Below, piece after piece: positions 39,544 through 48,346 of a stretch of 50,418 bases of DNA; position 1 is the first letter of the stretch, and each line of letters opens with the position of its first letter. Made by a program: the position numbers and the translations under genes. The DNA comes from an uncultured Pseudomonadota bacterium (lineage in GTDB: Bacteria; Pseudomonadota; Gammaproteobacteria; Enterobacterales; Succinivibrionaceae), in contig ONPL01000002.1 in the NCBI GenBank assembly GCA_900319705.1, forward strand, positions 1 to 50,418, written 5' to 3'. Below the pieces are notes generated by a model. That model saw only the letters and a program-made list of their open reading frames with translations. It was not told the origin of the DNA and searched no databases.

Positions 39544-40146
39544 TTGGACAATAATGACTATTTGGAAGATGATTTACCCGGCAAACTGAGCATGGCCGTG
39601 GAATATTTTAATACAGTTCTGTACAACAATATTCCTCTGATTGCACAAACACTATATTCATGTATATATACGAAAAACAAAGTAATTGTATGTGCAACCG
39701 GTGAAAACATTCAACCAAGCATCTCTTTTGTTCAGGATCTTAACCTGCTCTCCGTACCTGATACCGGCAGCGTTGCTGCTGTTTCTCTGAATTCTGACGT
39801 AAGACTCATTCAGGTTCTGCAGAGAGCAGCCAACAACAGGATCTATACCGGACAGTTCGAATCAATTGTAAAGGATATGGATGCCCTGATGGTAATACCA
39901 AGCAACACATCTGACGTTGCACTGCTGGCAGCACTGGAAGATCTCATTAAACGCGCAAAAGATCAGAATGCAATGGTAATCATGCTCAGTTGCAAACAGG
40001 ATGGCGATCAGCTGTCCAGGCACCTGGTTCCCGGTGAGGATATCTATCTAGAACTGGGCGACGGAACAGATTATACATCCAATATTCATGTTCTGATTAC
40101 GCTGCAGTCTATCTTGAACAAGTTTAAAGAATTGAAAAACAGTTAA
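39544..40146 (+). CDS. Divergent DiaA/GmhA-like SIS-domain protein
   Basis: By position between lpoA and dolP and by length (200 residues; E. coli DiaA 196) this is the counterpart of diaA, whose product binds DnaA and promotes timely initiation. The start is TTG with GGAGAG 8 bases upstream; an ATG 7 bases earlier is out of frame. The fold outline of a SIS domain is visible (VIVCATGENIQ, SVAAVSLNSDV, DALMVIPSN, AMVIMLSCKQDG). The family's phosphosugar signature CGNGxSA is replaced by CATGENIQ, and the C-terminal HMLTVNCLCDLID-like helix is only loosely kept. A sugar isomerase role is therefore unlikely, and DnaA binding is uncertain. Confidence 0.7.
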   Translation: MDNNDYLEDDLPGKLSMAVEYFNTVLYNNIPLIAQTLYSCIYTKNKVIVCATGENIQPSISFVQDLNLLSVPDTGSVAAVSLNSDVRLIQVLQRAANNRIYTGQFESIVKDMDALMVIPSNTSDVALLAALEDLIKRAKDQNAMVIMLSCKQDGDQLSRHLVPGEDIYLELGDGTDYTSNIHVLITLQSILNKFKELKNS

Positions 40147-40163
40147 GTAAGGATTTAATTATT

Positions 40164-40874
40164 ATGAAATCAACAGCCATGATCGTAGCACTGATCATTT
40201 CATCTTCAGCCATGATGTCGGGATGCGTAACCGCTCTGGTTGCAGGAGGTGTAGCAGCAACAGCGGCCGGCGTCGCTAATGTTGCCGGTGATCGCCGTAC
40301 CTTCGGCTCACAGTTTGATGATGAAATGATCGAATCCGTGGCCCTCACGGAAATTGAAAACATCGATACCATAGGCTATTCAAAAAGTCATATCGGTGCA
40401 ACATCCATTGACGGCTATCTGCTGGTTCACGGGCAGACCCCATCACAGCTTATCAAAGAAGGAATTCCTAAGACCTGTCTTAAGATTAAAGGTGTAAAAT
40501 CAGTGCATAACGCAGTAACAGTTGAAGAGAACATCGGTCTGTCACAACGCAGCAACGATACCTGGATCACCTCCAAGGTGAAAAGTAAGCTGTTGGGAGC
40601 CTCGAATATCAGTTCAAACAGATTCAAGGTTGTAACTGAAAACGGCGTCGTTTATTTAATGGGGCTGGTAACCAGGGATGAAGGAAACAGGGCGGCGCAG
40701 ATAGCAGCAGACACCGACGGAGTGGTTAAGGTGGTAAAACTGTATCAGTACATAAACGATAACAAGACCATTAACCAGGAAGTCCAAAAAACCGATGCTG
40801 ATTCGTCTGCAAAAGTTAATGTTCCGGCGGCGGATGTGCTGACGTCAGATACAATTGAGGTATCAGATCTTTAA
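40164..40874 (+). CDS. dolP: Outer-membrane BON-domain lipoprotein DolP (YraP)
   Basis: Dual-BON lipoprotein that in E. coli sits at outer-membrane sites including the division site and supports envelope integrity. 236 residues (E. coli 191). The signal peptide ends MMSGC with Cys21 as the lipid site. The first BON domain is about 48-118 and the second (WITSKVKSKLLG to VVKVVKLYQYI) about 128-195. A C-terminal tail of about 40 residues, rich in Asp, Ser and Val, is additional to the usual family length. It follows the DiaA-like gene by 17 bases and is closed by a strong terminator. Confidence 0.92.
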   Translation: MKSTAMIVALIISSSAMMSGCVTALVAGGVAATAAGVANVAGDRRTFGSQFDDEMIESVALTEIENIDTIGYSKSHIGATSIDGYLLVHGQTPSQLIKEGIPKTCLKIKGVKSVHNAVTVEENIGLSQRSNDTWITSKVKSKLLGASNISSNRFKVVTENGVVYLMGLVTRDEGNRAAQIAADTDGVVKVVKLYQYINDNKTINQEVQKTDADSSAKVNVPAADVLTSDTIEVSDL

Positions 40875-40900
40875 TTTTTCATCATCAGCGATTCAGTCTA

Positions 40901-40933
40901 AAAAAATGAGGCCCGTTCGGCCTCATTTTTTTA
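40901..40933. terminator. Bidirectional terminator after dolP
   Basis: GAGGCC, 5-nt loop, GGCCTC, flanked by A and T runs that extend the stem, between the convergent dolP and nucleoside hydrolase genes. Confidence 0.9.
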
Positions 40934-40955
40934 TGTATATGATCAACAAACAATC

Positions 40956-42098
40956 CTACAGTTTTGACAGCAGATTGTAGAGCATCGGCCAGAATCTTTC
41001 CTGATCAACTGACAGAATTATACTTGCAGGCTTGGTTCCAGCCGGCGCATTATCCTTGATATAAGGAACTGTTTTACCGTACTGTGGACCTTTTTCTGTA
41101 ACACAGTCAATATAGGCATATCTGGTTGAAGTTACCAGAGACGGGTCGATAATAATGGCAGACACGATAATATCCCATACGAACCATGAAAAATTCTGCT
41201 TTTCATTCTTCTGGAACTGCTGAACAAAAAATGCTTTATCAAACAGCTTTAACAAATCCTGATTCTTGATACTGTCACGGATTTTCTGATATCTTTCACG
41301 ATTCATAATAGTGTTATCAGTAACATCCAATGCAACAAATGTTGAATTGTCGAAAGGAGCTCTGTAGGCAATCTTGGCAGACTCTGGATCCAGCCAGATG
41401 TTGAATTCAGCAGCTTCATCTGCATTGCCCTTCACCCAGAAAGCCCCGCCCATATAGACTATCTCGTCAACAAGATCTGCAAATTCAGGATCTTTCTGAA
41501 CTGCAAGGGCAATATTGGTAGCAGGTCCGATTGCAGCAATGGTAATCTGGTGAGGATATTTATGAACCATTTCAATCAGGTAGTCAACACCGTCAGTTCT
41601 TACCTTGACATCAGGAGCATCCTCATTGTAGTGATTCCTGTATGCTTCCTGCCATGACTTAGGATTCTCTGTAGTTGCAGCACCGATATACCCGGCCATC
41701 ACATCACCGTAGGTATTGAGTTCATGTTTTAAAATATCCTTGGAGAAACCGCCGGCCTTACGGTTAGGATACTGAGCACCGATCGCTAGTGTGGCGGTAG
41801 TATCAAGATTTTTAAGCTCCTTAAGCTGACGGACCAGGTAGGCCATTCCGTCGTTAGCCCAGGTATTGCCTGTTACTGTAACAATACCGAGCAAATCAAT
41901 CTCCGGGTTCTTCATCAGCATCATCATCGCGATCCCATCATCGAACATTTCCACCATGTCGGTATCAAGAATAACCTTCTTTTTAACCTGGGTATCTTCA
42001 TTGGCAGGCTGTTCGGCGGCAAATCCGCTGTTTGACAAAGTCAGACAAAAGGCACAACCTACAACTGCCATAATTTTACCTAATACAGAATATTTCAT
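40956..42098 (-). CDS. Exported inosine-uridine-type nucleoside hydrolase
   Basis: Member of the IU_nuc_hydro superfamily, which splits ribonucleosides into base and ribose with a bound calcium ion. The ATG at 42098 (MKYSVLGK) gives 380 residues with a Sec signal peptide and a likely cut after SGFA; the frame extends 8 residues further but without a better start. The calcium-binding N-terminal block is DTDMVEMFDDG, a variant of the usual DxDxxxDD. GNTWAN, IAAIGPATNIALAVQ, the VYMGGAFW strand and WDIIVSA, in place of the common HDxxA, complete the site. Export is unusual, since most characterised bacterial members are cytoplasmic. It lies behind pntB but across a terminator. Confidence 0.88.
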   Translation of the reverse strand: MKYSVLGKIMAVVGCAFCLTLSNSGFAAEQPANEDTQVKKKVILDTDMVEMFDDGIAMMMLMKNPEIDLLGIVTVTGNTWANDGMAYLVRQLKELKNLDTTATLAIGAQYPNRKAGGFSKDILKHELNTYGDVMAGYIGAATTENPKSWQEAYRNHYNEDAPDVKVRTDGVDYLIEMVHKYPHQITIAAIGPATNIALAVQKDPEFADLVDEIVYMGGAFWVKGNADEAAEFNIWLDPESAKIAYRAPFDNSTFVALDVTDNTIMNRERYQKIRDSIKNQDLLKLFDKAFFVQQFQKNEKQNFSWFVWDIIVSAIIIDPSLVTSTRYAYIDCVTEKGPQYGKTVPYIKDNAPAGTKPASIILSVDQERFWPMLYNLLSKL

Positions 42099-42126
42099 GT
42101 TAATCCCACTTATAATCATCAAAAAT

Positions 42127-42166
42127 AAAAAAAGACATGGTTATTTTAACTAATCATGTCTTTTTG
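42127..42166 (-). terminator. Terminator after pntB
   Basis: On the minus strand AAAGACATG pairs with CATGTCTTT around a 15-nt loop and runs into a long T tract. It lies 30 bases after the pntB stop and 30 bases before the nucleoside hydrolase start, leaving little room for a separate promoter. Confidence 0.8.
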
Positions 42167-42194
42167 TCGAACAAATAAAATCTTTTATAGAAAA

Positions 42195-43823
42195 TTATTT
42201 GAAGAAGCTTAAAATTTCATTAACTGTGTTCTTAGCATCACCAAAGCACATAGAAGTGTTTTCCTTGAAGAACAGCGGATTCTGAACACCGGCATAACCT
42301 GCATTCATACTACGCTTGAACACAACAACATTTGAAGCTTTCCAAACTTCCAGTACCGGCATACCTGCAATAGGGCTGTTTGGATTTTCTGTAGCAGCAG
42401 GGTTAACTGTATCGTTAGCACCAATTACTAGAACTGTATCGGTATTTTCGAAATCATCATTGATTTCATCCATTTCCAATACGATATCATAAGGAACCTT
42501 AGCTTCAGCAAGCAATACGTTCATATGACCAGGTAAACGGCCGGCAACAGGATGGATACCGAAACGTACGTTCACACCCATTGCTCTCAGTTTGGCAGTT
42601 AATTCTGCTACAGGATACTGAGCCTGAGCAACAGCCATACCGTAGCCCGGGGTGATGATTACAGAGCTTGAACTCTTTAACATTTCAGCAACATCTTCAG
42701 CCTTAACTTCACGGATTTCACCCTGTTCTTCATCATCTGCTGCAACCTGGGCATTACCGAAACCGCCAGCGATAACAGAAATGAATGAGCGGTTCATTGC
42801 CTTACACATGATGTAAGAAAGAATAGCACCGGAAGAACCAACCAGAGCACCGGTTACGATGAGCAGATCGTTTGATAACATGAAACCGGCAGCTGCTGCA
42901 GCCCAACCTGAATATGAGTTCAGCATTGAGATAACAACCGGCATATCAGCACCACCGATTGACATAACCAGGTGAATACCGAATACAAACGCAATCAGAG
43001 TCATAACCAGAAGTGCGATTGTTCCAACAATTGTAGAATCAGTAATGAGGAACAAAACGAACAAAGCGGTAGACAGCAGAATTGCCAGAAGATTCCAGTA
43101 GTGTTTGAAAGGAATGTTCAAAGCCTTAGACTTGATAATACCTCTCAATTTACCGAAAGCGATGATAGAACCAGTGAATGTTACAGCACCGATGAAGATA
43201 CCGAGGAAGATTTCACATAATTCTACAATCTTCTTTCTTGCTTCTTCTACTTCTTCAGTCTCAGAAACAACTGCAACTGCATTGTTTGCTGAAGCTTTGA
43301 CTCCGTTGAATTCAGCTACGTAGGTGTTGATTAAATTTTCACAGCCTGTTTTATTGAACATGCCTGCATCAGCAAGGATGTTGCAAAGTCCGAAACCTTC
43401 GCTTTTATTTGAAGTAGAAGCCTGCATTCCCATGTTAACGGTATTAACAGATGGAACCTCTGCAGCAGGAACTTCTGCGGCTGGAGAAACAACATTGATG
43501 TATGTGCAGAAACCAACCAGTACTGCAGCCAGACCAACGAAGCTGTGAAGCATAGCAATCAGTTCAGGCATACCGGTCATTTCTACTTTCAATGCTAGAC
43601 GAATACCAATGATGGCACCGATAATCATTGCAGCTACAATAAGACCGAAGCCAACTGCGGTGAACTGTGGTCCGAAAATTGTAGCGATCAGGGCTATAAT
43701 CATACCGATTATACCTGATAAATTACCTCTCTTTGCTGTTTCCTGCTTTGACAAGCCGGCTAACGCAAGAATGAACAATACTGCAGAAATAATATAAGCA
43801 GCTGTTACTAAACCATGTGACAT
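42195..43823 (-). CDS. pntB: NAD(P) transhydrogenase subunit beta with a periplasmic-loop insertion
   Basis: Membrane and NADP(H)-binding subunit of the proton-translocating transhydrogenase, which makes NADPH from NADH using the proton gradient. 542 residues against 462 in E. coli. Flanking sequence is very conserved: [21 protein letters not shown] and [14 protein letters not shown] align directly. The excess is one block of about 80 residues at roughly 111-190, between the fourth and fifth TM segments, on the predicted periplasmic side. The block holds a Pro/Val/Ala-rich repeat, then Cys147 and Cys161, and an acidic helix. The C-terminal NADP domain is intact ([46 protein letters not shown]). 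The insertion is in frame and the gene appears functional. Confidence 0.97.
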   Translation of the reverse strand: MSHGLVTAAYIISAVLFILALAGLSKQETAKRGNLSGIIGMIIALIATIFGPQFTAVGFGLIVAAMIIGAIIGIRLALKVEMTGMPELIAMLHSFVGLAAVLVGFCTYINVVSPAAEVPAAEVPSVNTVNMGMQASTSNKSEGFGLCNILADAGMFNKTGCENLINTYVAEFNGVKASANNAVAVVSETEEVEEARKKIVELCEIFLGIFIGAVTFTGSIIAFGKLRGIIKSKALNIPFKHYWNLLAILLSTALFVLFLITDSTIVGTIALLVMTLIAFVFGIHLVMSIGGADMPVVISMLNSYSGWAAAAAGFMLSNDLLIVTGALVGSSGAILSYIMCKAMNRSFISVIAGGFGNAQVAADDEEQGEIREVKAEDVAEMLKSSSSVIITPGYGMAVAQAQYPVAELTAKLRAMGVNVRFGIHPVAGRLPGHMNVLLAEAKVPYDIVLEMDEINDDFENTDTVLVIGANDTVNPAATENPNSPIAGMPVLEVWKASNVVVFKRSMNAGYAGVQNPLFFKENTSMCFGDAKNTVNEILSFFK

Positions 43824-43834
43824 TTATTTATCTC

Positions 43835-45370
43835 CTAACCCTTCTTAAACATCTTGAGCATACGCTGAGTTACGGTAAAACCACCAAAGATGTTAATAGA
43901 AGCTATAGTAATTGCTATAAATGAAAGAACATCTATCAGTACATTTGTACCAAACATTTGCAGAATTGAACCTACAACAATAATACCGGAAATTGCGTTG
44001 GTTACAGACATCAACGGAGTATGCAGAGAATGGGTTACATTCCAAACAACGTAATAACCAACCACGCAAGCTAATGCGAACACGGTAAAGTGAGAAAGGA
44101 ATTCTGAAGGTGAAAAATGAGCAATCAGCGCGAACAGTGCAGCGAAAGCAAATGCCAACACCCATTTCAGTTTGCCTGGTTTTTCCTCAGCAACCTCTTC
44201 CTTCTTAGCAGCCTCAACCTTCTTAGCAGGAGCTGCAGAAACACTGATCTTTGGAGGTGGGAATGTTACTTCGCCATCCTTTACAACAGTCATGTTGCGC
44301 AGAACAACATCGTCGAAATTAACATCGATGTTTCCATCTTTTTCCTTGCACAGTAACTTGGACAGGTTAACAAGGTTAGTAGAATACAACTGAGAAGACT
44401 GAGTTGGCAGACGTGCCGGAAGATCGGTATAGCCGAGAACTTTAACACCGTTAGGAGTTGTTACAATCTTTCCTGCCTGGGTATATTCACAGTTACCACC
44501 GGTCGCAGCAGCCAAATCCACGATTACAGAACCGTTCTTCATGGAATCGATCATTTCCTTGGTTACCAGTCTAGGAGCTTTTCTACCAGGAATTGCAGCA
44601 GTAGTAATGATAATATCAACTTCCTTGGCCTGCTGTGCAAACAGTTCCATTTCAGCCTTGATGAATTCTTCACTCATTACTTTTGCATAACCGTCAGAGG
44701 AAGAACCGTCTTCTTTTTCCTTAAAGTTAAGCTTCAGGAATTCACCACCCATTGAAGCAATCTGTTCAGCTACTTCAAGACGAGTATCAAATGCACGTAC
44801 AATAGCACCCAAAGAGTGAGCTGCACCAATTGCAGCCAGACCGGCAACACCGGCACCGATTACCAGAACCTTGGCTGGAGGAACTTTACCTGCAGCAGTA
44901 ATCTGACCGGTGAAGAAACGGCCGAAATTATGAGCAGCTTCAATTACAGCACGATAACCGGAAATATTGGCCATTGATGACAGAGCATCCATTGACTGGG
45001 CACGTGAAATACGTGGCACCATATCCATTGCGAGAACTGTAATTTTCTTTTCAGATAATTTTTTAACTAACTCAGGATTCTGAGCCGGCCACAGATAGCT
45101 AACCAGCGTTGTTCCTTCTTTGATCTTTGCAATTTCTGCATCTGAAGGAGCATTAACTTTATAAATCAAAGGAGAATCCCAAATTTGAGAACCAGTTACA
45201 ATCTTTGCACCAGCTTCTGTGTAGGCGGCATCAGAGAAATTAGCTGCCACACCCGCACCTGATTCAACTGCAACCTCAAAGCCCAACTTGAGTAATTGCT
45301 TAACGGTAGTCGGAGTTGCAGCAACTCTGGTTTCACCGCTAAGACTTTCTCTAGGTATACCTATTAACAT
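43835..45370 (-). CDS. pntA: NAD(P) transhydrogenase subunit alpha
   Basis: Carries the NAD(H)-binding domain I and four TM segments of the alpha subunit. 511 residues (E. coli 510). The start [20 protein letters not shown] is typical. The NAD-binding loop is [20 protein letters not shown] near 170, with FDTR and the mobile-loop region [25 protein letters not shown] charged linker (about 370-395, rich in Lys, Glu and Ala) joins the membrane part. pntB follows after 11 bases, so the two subunits form an operon transcribed pntA to pntB. Confidence 0.97.
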   Translation of the reverse strand: MLIGIPRESLSGETRVAATPTTVKQLLKLGFEVAVESGAGVAANFSDAAYTEAGAKIVTGSQIWDSPLIYKVNAPSDAEIAKIKEGTTLVSYLWPAQNPELVKKLSEKKITVLAMDMVPRISRAQSMDALSSMANISGYRAVIEAAHNFGRFFTGQITAAGKVPPAKVLVIGAGVAGLAAIGAAHSLGAIVRAFDTRLEVAEQIASMGGEFLKLNFKEKEDGSSSDGYAKVMSEEFIKAEMELFAQQAKEVDIIITTAAIPGRKAPRLVTKEMIDSMKNGSVIVDLAAATGGNCEYTQAGKIVTTPNGVKVLGYTDLPARLPTQSSQLYSTNLVNLSKLLCKEKDGNIDVNFDDVVLRNMTVVKDGEVTFPPPKISVSAAPAKKVEAAKKEEVAEEKPGKLKWVLAFAFAALFALIAHFSPSEFLSHFTVFALACVVGYYVVWNVTHSLHTPLMSVTNAISGIIVVGSILQMFGTNVLIDVLSFIAITIASINIFGGFTVTQRMLKMFKKG

Positions 45371-45432
45371 GTCTATATCCTAATAGCTTTAAAGCCTAAC
45401 CAAAACAAAAAAATGTTTCCTTAAAAACTTAA

Positions 45433-45449
45433 GTGCATAAAATATGCAC
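45433..45449 (-). promoter_or_regulatory. Perfect dyad in the pntA leader
   Basis: GTGCATA, 3-base spacer AAA, TATGCAC, about 65 bases before the pntA ATG and about 15-30 bases after the predicted -10. Position and symmetry suit an operator or a small leader hairpin. No regulator is identified. Confidence 0.45.
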
Positions 45450-45463
45450 TCACACAGTCTGCT

Positions 45464-45491
45464 ATTCTACCAAAAATGTTACACAGATCAA
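45464..45491 (-). promoter_or_regulatory. Predicted pntAB promoter
   Basis: On the minus strand TTGATC and TAGAAT are 16 bases apart, about 95 bases before the pntA start codon. Confidence 0.5.
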
Positions 45492-45659
45492 AATAAATAT
45501 GATTTTGTTACAATTAAACCTAATATTTTTAAGATCTTTTGTGTTAAAACGACAATTTCTTAACAAAGATGCAGAAAAAATCCAAGATTGGAACAGACTG
45601 GCGGTTTATGCAGATGATGCTGACTGCATATCTGTTTCTATTTACCGGAAAGGAGAATA

Positions 45660-46316
45660 TCAATTATCCGTACATTCATCGCGGTGATACAACCAGCAGT
45701 CACAGTATTCACAGGTATATTCAAGCGTGTCGGTTGTAATTATGCCTTTTTCTTCATTATTAATCGGACAGTTGCTGCCTTTGACGTAATTGATTCTGTA
45801 TAATTCAACCTCATTGCTGTCCGTTTTTCTGTAGGAGTAATAGATAATCCGGCAACCTTCCACCATATACTCTTCCGTAATGTCAGAAGCGTCGGCCAGC
45901 GAAGTAACATAGGTATATGTAGGATAGAAAGTTCCAGATGAGGAAAACGGGAAAAAATATAATCTGTTGTTTATCTCCCGGCACTGATGAATACAGTCGA
46001 TTTTTCCTTTCCGGTACGTTTCTGTCTGAATAATCCGATCATTTTTATCTCTTACGATCTTCAGGTAATTACGGCAGTTGGATCTGATTGCTTTGTTCTC
46101 ACTGATCTTATATTTTTTTCTTGACAGCATCTCGTAATACCCGCGCAGGTATCCGGTAAAATCCTTCAGAGGAGTCAGATAGGTTATACCAGCAGTTGTT
46201 TCATCCTGGTACTTTATAAACTCTGACAGTTCTCTTTCTCTGTTGCAGTCATCAATAAGATAATCAAGGTAATCCAGCTGTACCGGCTTCCCTTGAAGAG
46301 GTGTAGAATAGTTCAC
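45660..46316 (-). CDS. Orphan hypothetical protein, Tyr/Cys-rich
   Basis: I do not recognise this family. 218 residues from a GTG start with AAGG about 10 bases upstream; no better ATG lies near the front. No signal peptide or TM segment is evident, so it is probably cytoplasmic. The first 70 residues are acidic and helical. The middle is Lys/Arg-rich, with a beta-type pattern of alternating Tyr, Ile and charged residues (LYFFPFSSSGTFYPTYTYV). The C-terminus clusters four Cys (about 186, 204, 207, 209) with a nearby HRDEC, which could bind a metal. It lies between pntA and the nitroreductase, with no shared operon. Confidence 0.6.
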   Translation of the reverse strand: MNYSTPLQGKPVQLDYLDYLIDDCNRERELSEFIKYQDETTAGITYLTPLKDFTGYLRGYYEMLSRKKYKISENKAIRSNCRNYLKIVRDKNDRIIQTETYRKGKIDCIHQCREINNRLYFFPFSSSGTFYPTYTYVTSLADASDITEEYMVEGCRIIYYSYRKTDSNEVELYRINYVKGSNCPINNEEKGIITTDTLEYTCEYCDCWLYHRDECTDN

Positions 46317-46661
46317 TTAATTATTGCCTTCTCAAATATGTCCATATCGCTTTAACGGCACCCGTTCAGTTACCGGATGAAATAATTGTAACTTGAACAG
46401 GTAAAGAACAGATTAAAACATCCACAAACCGATATGCTATAAGGTTGCACACCATTTTCAGATTAAAAATCAACCTACTTCACCCGTATGCAGAAATTAA
46501 TCCCCTATCCCTATCCCAATCCAATTTACTGCAATACTCTGACATTTCTGTGCAAAATTATCAATTGATATGTACTTATCAATCATAATGTAGCATTATA
46601 CAGAAGATGTCTAGGAAGGCTATTGCCAACCAAACCAATTTATATCATTAAGGAAACAACA
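46317..46661 (+). other. Divergent intergenic region
   Basis: 345 bases between the orphan minus-strand gene and the plus-strand nitroreductase gene. It is A/T-rich and contains no gene that I can support. The last 100 bases hold two adjacent dyads, listed separately. I see no strong promoter pair by eye. Confidence 0.4.
46564..46599 (+). promoter_or_regulatory. Two adjacent dyads upstream of the nitroreductase gene
   Basis: ATTGATA, 6-base spacer, TATCAAT (46564-46583) is followed after one base by ATAATG, TAG, CATTAT (46585-46599). Both are perfect. They end about 60 bases before the start codon, where an operator for a dimeric regulator would lie. Confidence 0.5.
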
Positions 46662-47189
46662 ATGAATAAAACCGTAGAAGATCTGATCACAAGAAGAAGC
46701 GTACGCAAATTCAAGGATCATCCTGTACCTAAAGAACTGCTCGATCAGGTAATAGAGGCAGGACTGTATGCACCGAGCGGAAGAAATTTTCAGTCATCAA
46801 TCATAATTGCCGTCAGCAACCCCGAATTAAGAAACCGCATTGCAGAAATTAACTGTAGGATAGGCGGATGGGCCAAGGACTTTGATCCGTTTTATGGTGC
46901 TCCAACCATTCTGATAGTACTAGGAGATAAATCCAGACCGAACTATTTATATGACGGCAGTCTGACCATGGGCAACCTCATGAACGCAGCCCATGCTGTC
47001 GGCCTTGGTTCCTGCTGGATCCACAGAGCCAGAGAGGAATTTGAAACGGAGGAATTTAAGGAACTGCTGAAGTCGCTTGGAGTGACAGGTGAATACGAGG
47101 GAATAGGGCACTGTGCACTCGGCTACTCCAATGAAGAACCGGTCAAACCTCCTAAAAGGAAAGAGCATAGAGTTTTTTATATAGACTAG
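46662..47189 (+). CDS. Nitroreductase family FMN-dependent oxidoreductase
   Basis: Small flavoprotein likely to reduce nitro, quinone or related substrates with NAD(P)H. The ATG at 46662 gives 175 residues and has AAGGAA upstream; the frame opens 39 bases earlier, without a ribosome site. The FMN-contact motif RRSVRKF is at about 11-17, APSGRNFQ near 41, and the second FMN region GLGSCWIHRA near 115. The compact length and lack of a long insertion fit the short nitroreductases of anaerobes. The physiological substrate cannot be told. Confidence 0.9.
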   Translation: MNKTVEDLITRRSVRKFKDHPVPKELLDQVIEAGLYAPSGRNFQSSIIIAVSNPELRNRIAEINCRIGGWAKDFDPFYGAPTILIVLGDKSRPNYLYDGSLTMGNLMNAAHAVGLGSCWIHRAREEFETEEFKELLKSLGVTGEYEGIGHCALGYSNEEPVKPPKRKEHRVFYID

Positions 47190-47214
47190 GAAAAATCCTG
47201 TACCGTGGCTTTGC

Positions 47215-47232
47215 CGGTAAGACCGGTTTTCT
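47215..47232 (+). terminator. Weak terminator after the nitroreductase gene
   Basis: CCGGT, AAG, ACCGG followed by TTTTC, 25 bases after the stop. The 5-bp stem is short. Confidence 0.4.
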
Positions 47233-47378
47233 GTTCCTCAACCGATCGTAAAAATCACGATCACACAAGCACACCATAAGTTGGTGCGATTTTGATTACC
47301 GTAATTTCCGGTGTTCAAATATGTATGCATAACTATTAGAAAACCGGTAAGTTCTCCCACTAAAAACAGCGTTTTTAT

Positions 47379-47424
47379 AAAAATCAAACACTGATACCAT
47401 GGCTTATCCCAAAAGATATCAGTG
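47379..47424 (-). terminator. Terminator after the M23 peptidase gene
   Basis: On the minus strand CACTGATA pairs with TATCAGTG across a 20-nt loop that itself contains CCATGG, followed by TTTGATTTTT, just after the stop. Confidence 0.6.
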
Positions 47425-47432
47425 ATGAACAG

Positions 47433-48341
47433 TTAATTGGAAATCCACATGCCGATCTTCGGTTCCAGCGTACCGTAGAACTTGAATGGAATGGATACCG
47501 TTGCTATACCGTTATTACGCTGAACAGCAAAATGTAAATGAGGACCGGATGTATAGCCGGTATTACCGGATTCAGCAATCTGCTCCCCTCCTCCGACATA
47601 GTCACCAAGTTTGACACGTTCCGAATTAGGCTTTAAATGAACATATACAGTCATCGTACCGTCATCATGCCTGAGTCTTATATAGTTGGCTTTTCCGTGG
47701 GCAGCGGGATCAAGACCTGATTTGGTAAAATACATCTTCATATCAACCACTTTGCCGGCTCTTGCTGCGTAAATCGGAGTTCCGATAGGCATTGCCACAT
47801 CTATTGCATAGAAATTCTTAGGACCTCTGTGAGAAAAACTTCCGCCATTAGCCTGAGTAACTCTGAACTTTCCCCTGAACGGGATTTGAAGTTCTCCTGT
47901 ATCAGATTTATTGATGGCCGTAGGCGTTCCGATCGAAAACTGTCTAGTCAGCGAAAAATCAGCAGTGGAATCAAACGAGTAAATATGGCCAAGACTCTTG
48001 GTAGTATTGGCTTCAACTGTAAAAATCTCGTCAAACTTAATATCAGTCTCAATAGTATCCTCATTTGTAGCTTTTAAAATTACAGAAATAGGAGAATACA
48101 GCTGATTCTCAATCATAACTTCCTGAGTTAATGCATTGTATGACAGCAGGACCTCATCTTCATGATCTTCATCAAGATCCTCATACTCGGTTACTGTATA
48201 ACCATCCTCTTCTGCATCTTCCGTCGAATCCGTAAAATGAGTAACACCTTGCGAATCAGTATAAAAATACACCTTTGTAATACCGGTATTACCCCAAAGC
48301 AATGCGGCAAAAAACAATAAATAATAAATAATATTCTTCAT
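47433..48341 (-). CDS. DUF4124 plus M23 (LytM-type) metallopeptidase
   Basis: Exported peptidase or peptidase-like protein, 302 residues. A signal peptide (to about residue 20) leads into a DUF4124 motif (VYFYTDSQGVTHFTDS) and an acidic stretch. A beta-rich middle domain follows (about 65-150). The M23 domain lies at about 155-290: FRVTQANGGSFSHRG, NFYAIDVAMPIGTPIYAA (the Asp ligand), VYVHLKPNSE and GPHLHFAVQ. The first His of the HxxxD site falls in the SHRG to NFYAID stretch in the variant spacing seen in some M23 proteins. It probably acts on cell-wall peptides or as a scaffold. It starts 5 bases after the repeat protein. Confidence 0.87.
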   Translation of the reverse strand: MKNIIYYLLFFAALLWGNTGITKVYFYTDSQGVTHFTDSTEDAEEDGYTVTEYEDLDEDHEDEVLLSYNALTQEVMIENQLYSPISVILKATNEDTIETDIKFDEIFTVEANTTKSLGHIYSFDSTADFSLTRQFSIGTPTAINKSDTGELQIPFRGKFRVTQANGGSFSHRGPKNFYAIDVAMPIGTPIYAARAGKVVDMKMYFTKSGLDPAAHGKANYIRLRHDDGTMTVYVHLKPNSERVKLGDYVGGGEQIAESGNTGYTSGPHLHFAVQRNNGIATVSIPFKFYGTLEPKIGMWISN

Positions 48342-48346
48342 AGCGT

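Noticed and set aside
45433..45687. Plus-strand open frame of 84 codons
   Set aside because: It covers the pntA promoter and dyad and the end of the opposite gene; no ribosome site.
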